The position numbers were made by a program, and so were the translations under genes. From positions 1-16,862 of the forward strand of contig JAGTUZ010000179.1 of NCBI GenBank assembly GCA_018224415.1: a DNA stretch of 16,862 nucleotides, given 5' to 3'. Source of the DNA: Bacteroidota bacterium. Its GTDB lineage: Bacteria; Bacteroidota; Ignavibacteria; SZUA-365. Positions 7,536 to 15,662 of this stretch are shown here, in pieces (the stretch's first letter is position 1; each line of letters opens with the position of its first letter). The notes below the pieces were generated by a model, which was given only the letters and a program-made list of their open reading frames with translations, had not been told where the DNA came from and ran no database searches.

Positions 7536-8129
7536 CTACTGCATCGCGAGATTGCGCTCCTCGGCGAAGGCGCGTCCGGCACGGAGGGCCGCGACGTTCT
7601 GCGTCACGACGGCCTCGCCCTTGCGGCTGAAGATCGTCTCGATGGCGTGCTCGAACTCGGAAAGCTCGAAGGGGAGGAAGGGAGAGGAGGCGCCGAGGAT
7701 GACGATGTTCATCGAGCGGCCCGTCGCCACTTCGCGTGCGAGCTTGTCTGCATCGATGAGGATGCTGCGCGGAAGCTCCTCGATTTGCTTCCACACAAGT
7801 TCGAAGTCCGGGTAATTGGGGATGTTAACGAAAGGTTTCTTGTTGGCGATCAGCCAGCCGTCAGGAGCGAGGAAGGATGTATAGCGCAGGGATTCCATTG
7901 GCTCGATGGAGATGATCAGGTCCGCGCGTCCTTCGGGAATGAGGTCGCTGTGGATCTGCCGGTCGCTGATACGCAGATGCGACTGCACATCGCCGCCGCG
8001 CTGGGACATGCCGTGGACTTCGGCTTGCTTGAGCTGCAGTCCGCGTTCGACGGCCGCGAGGCCGATGATGGTTGCGATGGTCAGGATGCCCTGTCCGCCG
8101 ACACCGGCGAGAATGATGTCACGTTTCAT
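7536..8129 (-). CDS. iorB: Indolepyruvate:ferredoxin oxidoreductase, beta subunit
   Basis: The 197-aa product is the gamma-type domain of the 2-oxoacid:ferredoxin oxidoreductase family, the small subunit of indolepyruvate oxidoreductase. Seen: GVGGQGILT at residues 9-17, EVHGMSQRGG at 37-46, and ADLIISIEPMESLR, all typical of IorB. With IorA it converts indolepyruvate and related aryl pyruvates to aryl-acetyl-CoA, CO2 and reduced ferredoxin in the cytoplasm. The ATG at 8129 overlaps the iorA stop as ATGA, with a strong GGAGGAG (8135-8141) inside the end of iorA, so translation is coupled. A longer in-frame start upstream would lie inside iorA and is rejected. Length is normal for the family. 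Confidence 0.93.
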   Translation of the reverse strand: MKRDIILAGVGGQGILTIATIIGLAAVERGLQLKQAEVHGMSQRGGDVQSHLRISDRQIHSDLIPEGRADLIISIEPMESLRYTSFLAPDGWLIANKKPFVNIPNYPDFELVWKQIEELPRSILIDADKLAREVATGRSMNIVILGASSPFLPFELSEFEHAIETIFSRKGEAVVTQNVAALRAGRAFAEERNLAMQ

Positions 8130-9748
8130 GCGTTCTCCTCCTTCTTCGCTTTCGCTTCCTTGGCCAATTTGATCGAGACAACGGCGGTCTGGATGCACTC
8201 GCGTCGTTCGATGATCACCGACACGCCGCGATGGTACAATTCGCGCTTGATCACATCGATGTTCTGCTCGTGGTTTTTGCGCAGCGGTTCGACCACGATG
8301 ATGTGATCCTCCGGAACGCCGATGCCCTTGCAGATGTCCTCGAGTTTTCCGCGTGCGGAGGAAGTCTGTCCGCCGGTCATGCCCGTGGTCTCGTTGTCGA
8401 CGATCATCACCGTGATAGGAGTATTCTCGATCACCGCGTCGAGCAGGCCGGTCATGCCGGAATGCGTAAAGGTGGAATCACCGATGACGGCCACGGCAGG
8501 GAAGAGCCCGGCATCCGCGGCGCCTTTTGCCATGGTAATCGAGGCGCCCATGTCGACGCAGGTGTTGATGGAATTGAAGGGTTCGAGCGCGCCGAGCGTG
8601 TAGCAGCCGATGTCGCTGAACACCCGCCCGGGTTCGAGATCCGAGAGCGCTTCGTTGAGCGCGTTGTAGCTGTCGATGTGCGGACAGCCCTTGCAGAGTT
8701 CGGGTGGACGCGGTTGCACGATTTGCGGCTTCTCCATGCCCGGCTGGATTTCCATCGCGAGGGCCTGGGCCACGATATTCGGATTCAATTCTCCGGCCCG
8801 GGGAACGACACCGTCCAGCCGTCCGGAGATATTGTACGTGGCGTCCATCAGGCCGCGGATCTGCTCCTCCAGCATCGGGGCGCCTTCTTCGAGCACGAGT
8901 ACGCGCTCGCAGTTGTCGAGCATACGCTTGACCATCGTGCGCGGAACGGGATACTGACCGATCTTCAGCACGGGATGCGGACAGCCATCGGGATAATTTT
9001 CCATCAGGTAGTTGTAGCCGATGCCGCATGCGATGATGCCCAGCGAACGGTTGTCGGCATCCTCGTAGGCGTTCAGGGGCGACTGTTCCGATTCCTCTTC
9101 GAAGGCCGCCTGCTTGCCGAGCAGGGACTGGTAATTCCTCCGGGCGATGGAAGGCAGAAGCACGAACTGCCGCTTGTCCGCAGGCAGTGTCAGCTCGTTC
9201 TCCGCCCGCGGTTCACCGAGTTCGACACCGGCACGCGAATGTGCGAGTCGCGTGGTGATGCGGATCATTACGGGTGTGCCGTATTTTTCGGAAAGGTCGA
9301 AACCGTACTGCGTGGCGAGATAACATTCCTGCTGGTTCGCAGGCTCGAGCACCGGGACAAGGGCGAATTTTCCGTAAAAGCGCGAATCCTGCTCGTTCTG
9401 CGATGAGTGCATCGAAGGATCGTCGGCCACCACGACCAGCAGTCCGCCGTTCGCTCCCGTGATCCCGGCATTGATGAAGCCATCGGCCGCGACGTTCAAG
9501 CCGACATGCTTCATGCAGGTCATGACGCGCTTGCCGGCGTAGGACATGCCGAGCGCTGCTTCCATCGCAGTTTTTTCATTCGCGCTCCATAACGAGTGTA
9601 CGCCTCGTTCGTGCGCCTCTTTCGAGCGCTGGATGTATTCCGTAATTTCCGTGGACGGGGTACCGGGGTAGGCATACACCCCGGAGAGACCGGCATCGAG
9701 GGCGCCTTGCGCGATCGCCTCGTCGCCGAGCAGCAGCATCCGTTTCAT
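8126..9748 (-). CDS. iorA: Indolepyruvate:ferredoxin oxidoreductase, alpha subunit, without ferredoxin domain
   Basis: The 540-aa product carries the thiamine-diphosphate chemistry of indolepyruvate oxidoreductase. The N-terminal pyruvate-binding domain begins GDEAIAQGALDAGLSG followed by YAYPGTPSTEI. A CKGCPH motif lies at 352-357, and the ThDP/Mg site is seen as GDS (423-425) with a downstream DNETTGMTGG (Asp451, Asn452). Archaeal-type IorA proteins go on with two [4Fe-4S] ferredoxin motifs at the C-terminus. Here the protein stops soon after ERREC with a Lys/Glu/Ala-rich tail and no further cysteine cluster, so electrons must leave by another route or partner. The ATG at 9748 has AGGA (9755-9758) six bases upstream; further in-frame starts upstream lack one. 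It is co-transcribed with iorB (ATGA overlap). It likely serves aromatic amino acid breakdown, or aryl acid assimilation in reverse. Confidence 0.92.
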   Translation of the reverse strand: MKRMLLLGDEAIAQGALDAGLSGVYAYPGTPSTEITEYIQRSKEAHERGVHSLWSANEKTAMEAALGMSYAGKRVMTCMKHVGLNVAADGFINAGITGANGGLLVVVADDPSMHSSQNEQDSRFYGKFALVPVLEPANQQECYLATQYGFDLSEKYGTPVMIRITTRLAHSRAGVELGEPRAENELTLPADKRQFVLLPSIARRNYQSLLGKQAAFEEESEQSPLNAYEDADNRSLGIIACGIGYNYLMENYPDGCPHPVLKIGQYPVPRTMVKRMLDNCERVLVLEEGAPMLEEQIRGLMDATYNISGRLDGVVPRAGELNPNIVAQALAMEIQPGMEKPQIVQPRPPELCKGCPHIDSYNALNEALSDLEPGRVFSDIGCYTLGALEPFNSINTCVDMGASITMAKGAADAGLFPAVAVIGDSTFTHSGMTGLLDAVIENTPITVMIVDNETTGMTGGQTSSARGKLEDICKGIGVPEDHIIVVEPLRKNHEQNIDVIKRELYHRGVSVIIERRECIQTAVVSIKLAKEAKAKKEENA

Positions 9749-10011
9749 GTGCAATCCTTTTTTTGAATACATTCGGTGGTCATGGAATCGGCAGGAAACC
9801 GCCAACATCACATCGATTTAAAGATAATACCGATATGTCTTTTTTCCTACCACGTTCAGTGACCGACACGGCGCGGTGAAGCAGAAAACACGCTGATGCG
9901 GGACGAATCCCTCACCGATATCGATTCCGAATGTTTCGCTAACAAGATCCTAACAGTGATATCGCCATATTTACGGATGATGAGGTTCACACCATTTACC
10001 CTGCGGAACGC
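9749..10011. other. Divergent intergenic region between iorA and phoB
   Basis: This 263-bp region must hold promoters for both iorAB (minus) and the pho operon (plus). On the minus side AAAAAAAGGA lies just before the iorA start, and an AT-rich block at about 9818-9848 could hold its promoter. On the plus side the Pho-box-like repeat (9939-9956) is the only clear element. Longer in-frame upstream extensions of iorA reach into this region but look like non-coding sequence. Confidence 0.5.
9939..9971 (+). promoter_or_regulatory. Candidate Pho box and -10 element upstream of phoB
   Basis: CTAACAA (9939-9945), GATC (9946-9949) and CTAACAG (9950-9956) form a direct repeat with the exact 7-4-7 geometry (11-bp period) of PhoB-binding sites; the E. 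coli half-site is CTGTCAT. CATATT at 9966-9971 lies ten bases after the box, about where a -10 element sits in PhoB-activated promoters. The repeat lies 55 bp upstream of the phoB start, so it may mediate autoregulation. The geometry is seen in the sequence; binding is inferred. Confidence 0.55.
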
Positions 10012-10698
10012 ATGAAAGAAACGATACTGATCGTCGAGGACGAAGAAGAAATTCTGGAACTCGTTGCTTACAATCTCACCCGCGAAGGTTATACCGTGCG
10101 CACGGTGACAACGGGGGAGGACGCGCTCAAGGAAGTGCACCGCCAACCGCCGGATCTCATGCTGCTTGACCTGATGCTCCCCGGTGTCGATGGGCTTGAA
10201 GTGTGCAGGAAGGTCAAGGCGGATTCGGTATCGCGGGATCTTCCCGTGATCATGCTCACGGCGAAGAGCGAGGAGGCGGATATCGTCACGGGTCTCGAAC
10301 TCGGAGCGGACGACTACATTACCAAACCCTTCAGCCGCCGTGTCCTGCTCGCCCGCGTCAAGGCCGTGCTGCGTCGCCATTCAGACGCCGTACCGGTGGA
10401 TGAAAACACCCTCGTCACTATTCACGAACTCACGATCAATCCTGGGCGCCACGAGGTGCTGTTCAACGGAGAGGCCATCAGCCTGACGCTGACGGAATTC
10501 CGCGTGCTGCATTTTCTCGCCGGCCGGCCGGGATGGGTGTTCACTCGTTCGCAAATCGTCGAGGCCGTGCGTGGGGACGGCTACCCGGTGACCGACCGCT
10601 CGGTGGACGTGCAGATCGTCGGGTTGCGGAAAAAACTGGGCGATGCCGGCCGCTACATCGAGACCGTACGCGGCGTCGGGTATCGCTTCGTGGAGTAA
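10012..10698 (+). CDS. phoB: PhoB-like phosphate response regulator (OmpR family)
   Basis: The 228-aa product is an OmpR-type response regulator of PhoB length. The receiver domain (residues 1-120) has Asp10/Glu11, the phosphoacceptor Asp53 in LLDLMLPG, Thr83 in IMLTAK, and Lys105 in ITKPF, numbered as in E. coli PhoB. The C-terminal winged-helix DNA-binding domain (about 130-228) has LTLTEFRVLHFLA, the recognition-helix region VTDRSVDVQIVGLRKKLG and a closing RGVGYRF. It would be phosphorylated by the adjacent PhoR and bind Pho boxes. It is the first gene of a phoB-phoR-phoU-pit run, with phoR three bases after its stop. The name PhoB rather than another OmpR regulator rests on the PhoR, PhoU and PiT neighbours as well as on the sequence. 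Confidence 0.92.
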   Translation: MKETILIVEDEEEILELVAYNLTREGYTVRTVTTGEDALKEVHRQPPDLMLLDLMLPGVDGLEVCRKVKADSVSRDLPVIMLTAKSEEADIVTGLELGADDYITKPFSRRVLLARVKAVLRRHSDAVPVDENTLVTIHELTINPGRHEVLFNGEAISLTLTEFRVLHFLAGRPGWVFTRSQIVEAVRGDGYPVTDRSVDVQIVGLRKKLGDAGRYIETVRGVGYRFVE

Positions 10699-10701
10699 CC
10701 T

Positions 10702-12543
10702 ATGCGGAAGAAAAAGCTGTTCTGGCAGCTTTATGTTTCGAATTTCCTCGTGATCCTTCTGGCCCTTTTCGCTTTTTCCCTGCTGACATCCTTTTCATTC
10801 AAGAACATTCTATTGGACCAGGTTTCCGAGGATCTGATCGCCCGTGCGGCGATCATGCGCAACGACGTGCTTCGCGTCTGGCGTCAGGGCGACATCGCCT
10901 CCCTGCGCCGGCATTGCAGCGTTTTGGGTCGTGAGTCGCAGACGCGCATTACACTGATCCGCGCCGACGGACTGGTGCTCGTTGACACCTGGCACGACCC
11001 GGGGACCATGGACAACCATCGGAACCGTCCTGAAGTGCGTCCGGCGCTGGAGGGACGCCGTGCGACATTCACCCGCTACAGCAATACGATCGAGATGAAC
11101 ACGATGTACGCAGCCATCCCGCTGCGGGAGGGCGAGCGCGTGACGGGCGTGCTGCGCACTGCCGTCCTCCTCGAAACGGTTGAAGACAGCATCGCCGGCC
11201 TGCAACTGCAGATCGTGCTCGGCGGCTTTGTGATCGCACTGTTCGCCGGCGTGATGAGCTATCTTATCTCCCGCCGCATCCGTCGTCCGATCGACGCCCT
11301 CAAACAGGGCGCCCGGCGCTTCGCCGACGGAGATCTCGATTTCCGCATGCCCGTGCCGAATTCCGAGGAGCTGAGCGATCTCGCCGTGGTCATGAACACC
11401 ATGGCCGCGCAGCTCCAGCAGCGCCTCCTGCAGATCACACAACAGCACAGCGAGCAGGACGCGGTGCTCTCCAGCATGCTTGAAGGCGTGATCGCCTTTG
11501 ACATGGACGAGCGCCTGATCAATGTCAACCGTTCCGGAGCACGCCTGCTGCGCATCGATCTCGAAAAGGCGCGCGGCAAGACCATCCAGGAAGTCGTGCG
11601 CAATATCGGCCTGCAGCGTTTCGTCGAGGACACGCTTGCCAGCGGGGAAGCGCGCGAGGGGTACATCACGCTTGTCGATGACGTCGAACGTTTCCTGCAG
11701 GTGCATGGGAGCATTCTCCGCGACGCTCAACGGGAGCCCATCGGTGTCGTGGTAGTGATGAACGACTACACGGCGCTGCGCAATCTCGAAAACGTCCGGC
11801 GGGAGTTCGTCGCGAACGTCTCGCATGAACTCAAGACCCCGATCACCAGCATCAAGGGGTTTGTCGAGACCCTGCTCGACGGGGCCATCAACGACAGGGA
11901 GGATGCGGTTCGTTTCCTCGGCATCGTCTCCCGCCAGGCCGACCGTCTCAACGCGATCATCGAGGACCTGCTCAGCCTCTCCCGCATCGAACAGGGAAGC
12001 GAACAGGAACAGATCGAGCTTACGACCGGATCCGTCTTCGATGTGCTGCAATCCGCGATGCAGGCCTGCCAGGTCGAGGCAGAAGCGAAAGGCATCGGGC
12101 TGCGGATCGACTGCGCGATGGAGCTCCGCGCGGTCATGAACGCCCCGCTGCTCGAGCAGGCCGTCGTGAATCTGATCAACAATGCCATCAAATACAGCGA
12201 CACCGGTCTGTCCGTGCGCATCAGCGGCGAGGCGATCGACGGCGGGCAGGTCGGCATTGCAGTGCGGGACGAGGGCTACGGCATAGAGCCCGAGCATTTG
12301 CCACGACTGTTCGAGCGCTTCTATCGCATCGACAAGGCACGTAGTCGCACGATGGGCGGAACCGGTCTGGGACTGGCGATCGTCAAGCATATCGTCCAGG
12401 CGCATCACGGAAGCATCGACGTGCAGAGCGTACCCGGAAAGGGCAGCACCTTTAGCATCGTGCTTCCCGGCATCGCCGGGCACACCGCGACAGACGTCCC
12501 ATCGTGGGACGCAGTCGCGGGCACGGACCCCCGGGAGGAATAA
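10702..12543 (+). CDS. phoR: PhoR-like phosphate-sensing histidine kinase
   Basis: The 613-aa product is a membrane histidine kinase. In order: TM1 at about residues 15-31, an extracytoplasmic sensor of about 138 residues containing VLVDTWHDPGTMDNHRNRPE (typical of PhoR-type sensors with a large outer domain), TM2 at about 170-190, HAMP (about 190-245), PAS (about 255-350), HisKA with phosphoacceptor His375 in NVSHELKTPI, and a HATPase domain with N box NNAIKYSD, DEGYGI, FERFYRID and GGTGLGLAI. All key residues are present. Unlike E. coli PhoR, which has little periplasmic sequence, it could sense something outside the membrane directly. The start at 10702 follows the phoB stop by three bases, and its stop codon shares one base with the phoU ATG (TAATG), so the kinase and PhoU are translationally coupled. 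Confidence 0.92.
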   Translation: MRKKKLFWQLYVSNFLVILLALFAFSLLTSFSFKNILLDQVSEDLIARAAIMRNDVLRVWRQGDIASLRRHCSVLGRESQTRITLIRADGLVLVDTWHDPGTMDNHRNRPEVRPALEGRRATFTRYSNTIEMNTMYAAIPLREGERVTGVLRTAVLLETVEDSIAGLQLQIVLGGFVIALFAGVMSYLISRRIRRPIDALKQGARRFADGDLDFRMPVPNSEELSDLAVVMNTMAAQLQQRLLQITQQHSEQDAVLSSMLEGVIAFDMDERLINVNRSGARLLRIDLEKARGKTIQEVVRNIGLQRFVEDTLASGEAREGYITLVDDVERFLQVHGSILRDAQREPIGVVVVMNDYTALRNLENVRREFVANVSHELKTPITSIKGFVETLLDGAINDREDAVRFLGIVSRQADRLNAIIEDLLSLSRIEQGSEQEQIELTTGSVFDVLQSAMQACQVEAEAKGIGLRIDCAMELRAVMNAPLLEQAVVNLINNAIKYSDTGLSVRISGEAIDGGQVGIAVRDEGYGIEPEHLPRLFERFYRIDKARSRTMGGTGLGLAIVKHIVQAHHGSIDVQSVPGKGSTFSIVLPGIAGHTATDVPSWDAVAGTDPREE

Positions 12544-12545
12544 TG
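12534..12545 (+). promoter_or_regulatory. Ribosome-binding site and TAATG stop/start overlap at phoR-phoU
   Basis: GGAGG (12534-12538) sits four bases before the phoU ATG at 12543-12545. The ATG shares its A with the TAA stop of phoR. This decides the phoU start against an in-frame ATG at 12504, which lies inside phoR. Confidence 0.85.
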
Positions 12546-13217
12546 GATACTGTCGTCCGCAATACAGAGCACCTCCGGCGCAAGCTGCTCCGTCTCTGTG
12601 CGATGGTGGAAGAGAACGCCCGCCGCGCGGTCCTCGCCTTTCGTTCGCGCGACAGGTACGCGGCCGTGGAGATCATCAAAGCGGACGAGGACGTGAACCT
12701 TATGGAAATTGCGATCGAGGAGAACTGCATCTCCCTGCTGAACGCTGCATCCCGCGACGTGGAGGACACGCGACTCATCGTCGCCGCACTCAGGATCAAC
12801 AGCGATCTCGAGCGCATCGGCGATCTTGCAACGAACATTGCCCGTCGTGTGCTGCACATGGGGCAATCCGAACAGGTGCTCATCCCGCAGGAATTGTCGA
12901 CCCTTGCGAACAGAACGCTGGAAATGCTCTCGAACGCGCTCGACGCCTTCGTCGATCTCGATACGGAAATGGCGCAACGGGTCTGTGAACGGGATCAGGA
13001 GGTCGACCGTCTCAACAGGCAGATGTACGATCTCGTGCAGGAGCGCATTCTCGCCGATCCGGCCCAGACCGAAAAACTCATCAGTTATCTGAGCGTCTCG
13101 CGCTATCTCGAGCGCATTGCCGATTACGCAACCAACATCGCGGAAAACGTGGTATTCATTTCCGAAGGCAATATCATCAGGCATCGCAACGGAGATGTTT
13201 TTCCCCCCGCGCCTTGA
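12543..13217 (+). CDS. phoU: PhoU-like phosphate signalling regulator
   Basis: The 224-aa product is a two-repeat helical PhoU. Each repeat carries the metal-binding E(D)xxxD signature: SDLERIGDLATNIA (Glu90, Asp94) and RYLERIADYATNIAE (Glu190, Asp194). PhoU normally links the phosphate transporter to PhoR and restrains kinase signalling when phosphate is plentiful; in E. coli it does so with the Pst ABC transporter. Here the only transporter gene seen nearby is the PiT carrier, whose likely start lies 45 bp downstream. The start at 12543 is set by a good ribosome-binding site and overlaps the phoR stop by one base. Length is normal and both motifs are intact, so it should be functional. DUF47-type PhoU relatives are usually single-repeat, which argues for true PhoU. 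Confidence 0.92.
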   Translation: MDTVVRNTEHLRRKLLRLCAMVEENARRAVLAFRSRDRYAAVEIIKADEDVNLMEIAIEENCISLLNAASRDVEDTRLIVAALRINSDLERIGDLATNIARRVLHMGQSEQVLIPQELSTLANRTLEMLSNALDAFVDLDTEMAQRVCERDQEVDRLNRQMYDLVQERILADPAQTEKLISYLSVSRYLERIADYATNIAENVVFISEGNIIRHRNGDVFPPAP

Positions 13218-13262
13218 TTGCGTCACAGGATAAAATCCATTCAACTTAATCTCTACGGTACC

Positions 13263-15521
13263 ATGGAACTCTTCGTCGTCATTCTCGTCATCCTGCTCGT
13301 CGCCGCTGTCATCGACCTGATGGTCGGCGTTGCCAATGACGCAGTCAACTTCCTCAACTCCGCCGTCGGGTCGAAGGTCGCCTCGCGTATGGTGATCATG
13401 ATCATCGCATCTCTCGGCATCGTCGTGGGCGTGACGTTCTCGAGCGGACTGATGGAAGTCGCCCGCTCGGGGATATTCAATCCGCAGATGCTCACCTTCC
13501 CCGAGGTGATGTTCATCTTCGTTGCGACCATGCTTACGGACGTGATCCTGCTCGATTTCTACAACACCTTCGGACTCCCGACATCGACCACCGTTTCGCT
13601 GGTGTTCGAACTGCTCGGATCCGCATTCGCTATCTCGTTCATCAAGGTGGTGCAGATGGGCGGAGGCGTGAGCGAGGCATTGGCCTATATCAACACCGGC
13701 AGCGTGCTCAAGATCATATTCGGCATCGTCTCGTCGGTGGTTGTCGCGTTTGTCGCCGGATCGCTTGTGCAGTACCTCTCGCGCATGCTTTTTACCTTCG
13801 ACATGGAACGGCGCATCAAACGCTATGGCGCCATCTGGGGCGGATTCGCTCTCGCGGCGCTTTCGTATTTCCTGATGGTGAAGGGAGCAAAGGGTGCCTC
13901 CTTCCTGAGCGCGGATCAAGCCGCATGGCTCAAATACAACGCGCTTGCGATTGCAGCTATCTCCTGGGCGGGGTGGACGCTGATCCTTCTGCTGTCGCAA
14001 TGGACGATGAAGATCAACGTCTTCAAACCTGTCGTGCTGGCGGGGACATTCGCCCTGGCCATGGCCTTCGCGGCGAACGATCTCGTGAACTTCATCGGCG
14101 CGCCACTGGCGGGCCTCGCATCGTTTAATTTCGCGAAGCTTTCCGCCGACCCGATGGGCATGACCATGGAAGCGCTGGGCGAACCCGTCCGCGCAAACAC
14201 TTACATCCTGCTGCTGGCCGGAGCCATCATGGCCGCCACGTTGTGGTTGAATAAAAAGGCGCGTACGGTCACGGCAACCTCGGTCAATCTCGGACGCCAG
14301 AGCGAGGGCTTCGAACGATTCGAATCCATCGCTCCGGCCCGGGCGATTGTGCGTTTCGTTCTGGTGATCTTCAGCTTTTTTGTCTGGATCACTCCGGACA
14401 CCCTGCGTACGAGGATCTCCGCGCGCTTCGACACAAGCAAGTTCAAGCCACAGCCGGGGCCCGACGGAGAGTTGCCGGCGTTCGACCTGCTGCGCGCCGC
14501 GGTGAACCTGGTTGTGGCGGCACTGCTCGTTTCCTTCGGCACCTCGCTGAAACTCCCGCTTTCGACGACGTATGTGACCTTCATGGTCGCAATGGCCACC
14601 GCGCTCCCCGACAGGGCATGGGGGCGCGATTCGGCGGTGTATCGCATTTCCGGCGTGCTCACCGTCATCGGCGGCTGGTTTTTCACCGCCATCGTGGCGG
14701 CGACGGTTGCCGCGGTGATCGCGAGTATTATCTATTTCACGGAACTGATCGGACTTATCGCGCTCGCGCTGCTTGCCGGCTTCCTGGTATATCGCTCCAT
14801 GTACGTGCACAAAAAGAGGGAAAGCGGTTTCAAGGAAAAGGAGAAACGGCTCGCCGGGGTGGGAACGAACATCGACGAGGCGCTTGATGGACTGCGCAGT
14901 GAACTGGTTTCGGTGTTCACGACCGTGATCGCGATCGTCGGCAAGTCGCACGAAGGCCTGGCGACGGAAAATCGTGTCATGCTGCGCGAGGCCCGCAAGG
15001 AAGCGAAGAACCTCCAGAAAGACGGGAAAGGCATGGCTGCTTCCATCGTGCACACCTCCCGGCTCGACGACGGAGACGACTCCATCGAAAAGAAAACCTA
15101 TGCCGAAGTCAGCGGCTCCCTGCATCTGCTTCTGCGCGGATTGCGGGCCATGACGGCGCAGTGCTTCGACCACGTCGACAATGGTCACAAGCAACTCAAC
15201 GAATTGCAGGCAGAGGAACTCGCCCTGATCGTCCGTGAGGTACGCCGACATGTGATGGATCTTGCCGAGAGAATGAACACCTCGGATTTCTCTCTTGCCG
15301 AGAGCATGGAAGAGACGAATGAAACGCTGCGCACCCTCATCAGAAAATCCGACAAGCAGCAGCTGAAACGTTCGAAAAAGGAAAAGTATACTTCACGGAC
15401 GAGTCTGCTGTACCTGGAGCTTCTCACCGAGTACGAGGAGATCGTGTATCATTCCTCGACCATCTACAAGCACTGCCGGAAGTGTTATTCTCCCAACGAT
15501 CCAGACAGCGCCGTGGAATAA
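13263..15521 (+). CDS. PiT-family inorganic phosphate transporter with C-terminal PhoU-like domain
   Basis: The 752-aa product is a PiT phosphate permease driven by a cation or proton gradient. The two inverted-repeat signatures are present: GVANDAVNFLNSAVGS (Asn25, Asp26) and AFAANDLVNFIGAPLAG (Asn272, Asp273), with many hydrophobic membrane segments up to LIALALLAGFLVY near residue 510. After a basic linker the last 230 or so residues form a soluble, helix-rich domain ending SLLYLELLTEYEEIVYHS. It resembles PhoU in outline, but the metal motif is degraded (EEIVYH instead of ExxxD). Classical PiT proteins are about 420-500 aa, so this is the long, fused type seen in Bacteroidota and relatives. 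The ATG at 13263 is chosen because the first membrane helix begins there; a TTG at 13218, right after the phoU stop, would add 15 residues. Neither has a good ribosome-binding site, so coupling to phoU is likely. Confidence 0.9.
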   Translation: MELFVVILVILLVAAVIDLMVGVANDAVNFLNSAVGSKVASRMVIMIIASLGIVVGVTFSSGLMEVARSGIFNPQMLTFPEVMFIFVATMLTDVILLDFYNTFGLPTSTTVSLVFELLGSAFAISFIKVVQMGGGVSEALAYINTGSVLKIIFGIVSSVVVAFVAGSLVQYLSRMLFTFDMERRIKRYGAIWGGFALAALSYFLMVKGAKGASFLSADQAAWLKYNALAIAAISWAGWTLILLLSQWTMKINVFKPVVLAGTFALAMAFAANDLVNFIGAPLAGLASFNFAKLSADPMGMTMEALGEPVRANTYILLLAGAIMAATLWLNKKARTVTATSVNLGRQSEGFERFESIAPARAIVRFVLVIFSFFVWITPDTLRTRISARFDTSKFKPQPGPDGELPAFDLLRAAVNLVVAALLVSFGTSLKLPLSTTYVTFMVAMATALPDRAWGRDSAVYRISGVLTVIGGWFFTAIVAATVAAVIASIIYFTELIGLIALALLAGFLVYRSMYVHKKRESGFKEKEKRLAGVGTNIDEALDGLRSELVSVFTTVIAIVGKSHEGLATENRVMLREARKEAKNLQKDGKGMAASIVHTSRLDDGDDSIEKKTYAEVSGSLHLLLRGLRAMTAQCFDHVDNGHKQLNELQAEELALIVREVRRHVMDLAERMNTSDFSLAESMEETNETLRTLIRKSDKQQLKRSKKEKYTSRTSLLYLELLTEYEEIVYHSSTIYKHCRKCYSPNDPDSAVE

Positions 15522-15571
15522 GACGGCCATCACATCCTCCAGTCAGGCCGCGAACGGATGCAGTTACAGGA

Positions 15572-15594
15572 AAGGGCGGCCGTTGGCCGCCCTT
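15572..15594. terminator. Hairpin terminator between pit and the porin gene
   Basis: AAGGGCGGCC (15572-15581) and GGCCGCCCTT (15585-15594) form a perfect 10-bp stem with a 3-nt loop. The T-rich tails are short in both directions (CCTTGT on plus, CCTG on minus). It sits in the 141-bp gap between the convergent ends of pit and the porin gene and probably serves both, perhaps inefficiently. Confidence 0.7.
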
Positions 15595-15662
15595 CCTTGT
15601 AGAAGTCGGGAGCGTCGGTGACGCCGCCGTATCGTCGGGTGCGAAGGACCCCGACGGGTTTA

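Noticed and set aside
8231..9406. 391-codon plus-strand frame opposite iorA
   Set aside because: Low-complexity His/Arg/Asp-rich translation with no family resemblance; iorA on the other strand is certain.
10810..12483. 557-codon open frame antisense to phoR
   Set aside because: No domain or signal is visible, and the opposite strand encodes an intact histidine kinase with all motifs.
12405..15251. Very long open frame (948 codons) antisense to phoU and pit
   Set aside because: Its translation is rich in His, Arg, Asp and Gly with no recognisable domain, and it lies opposite two clear conserved genes. It is a by-product of GC-rich codon use.
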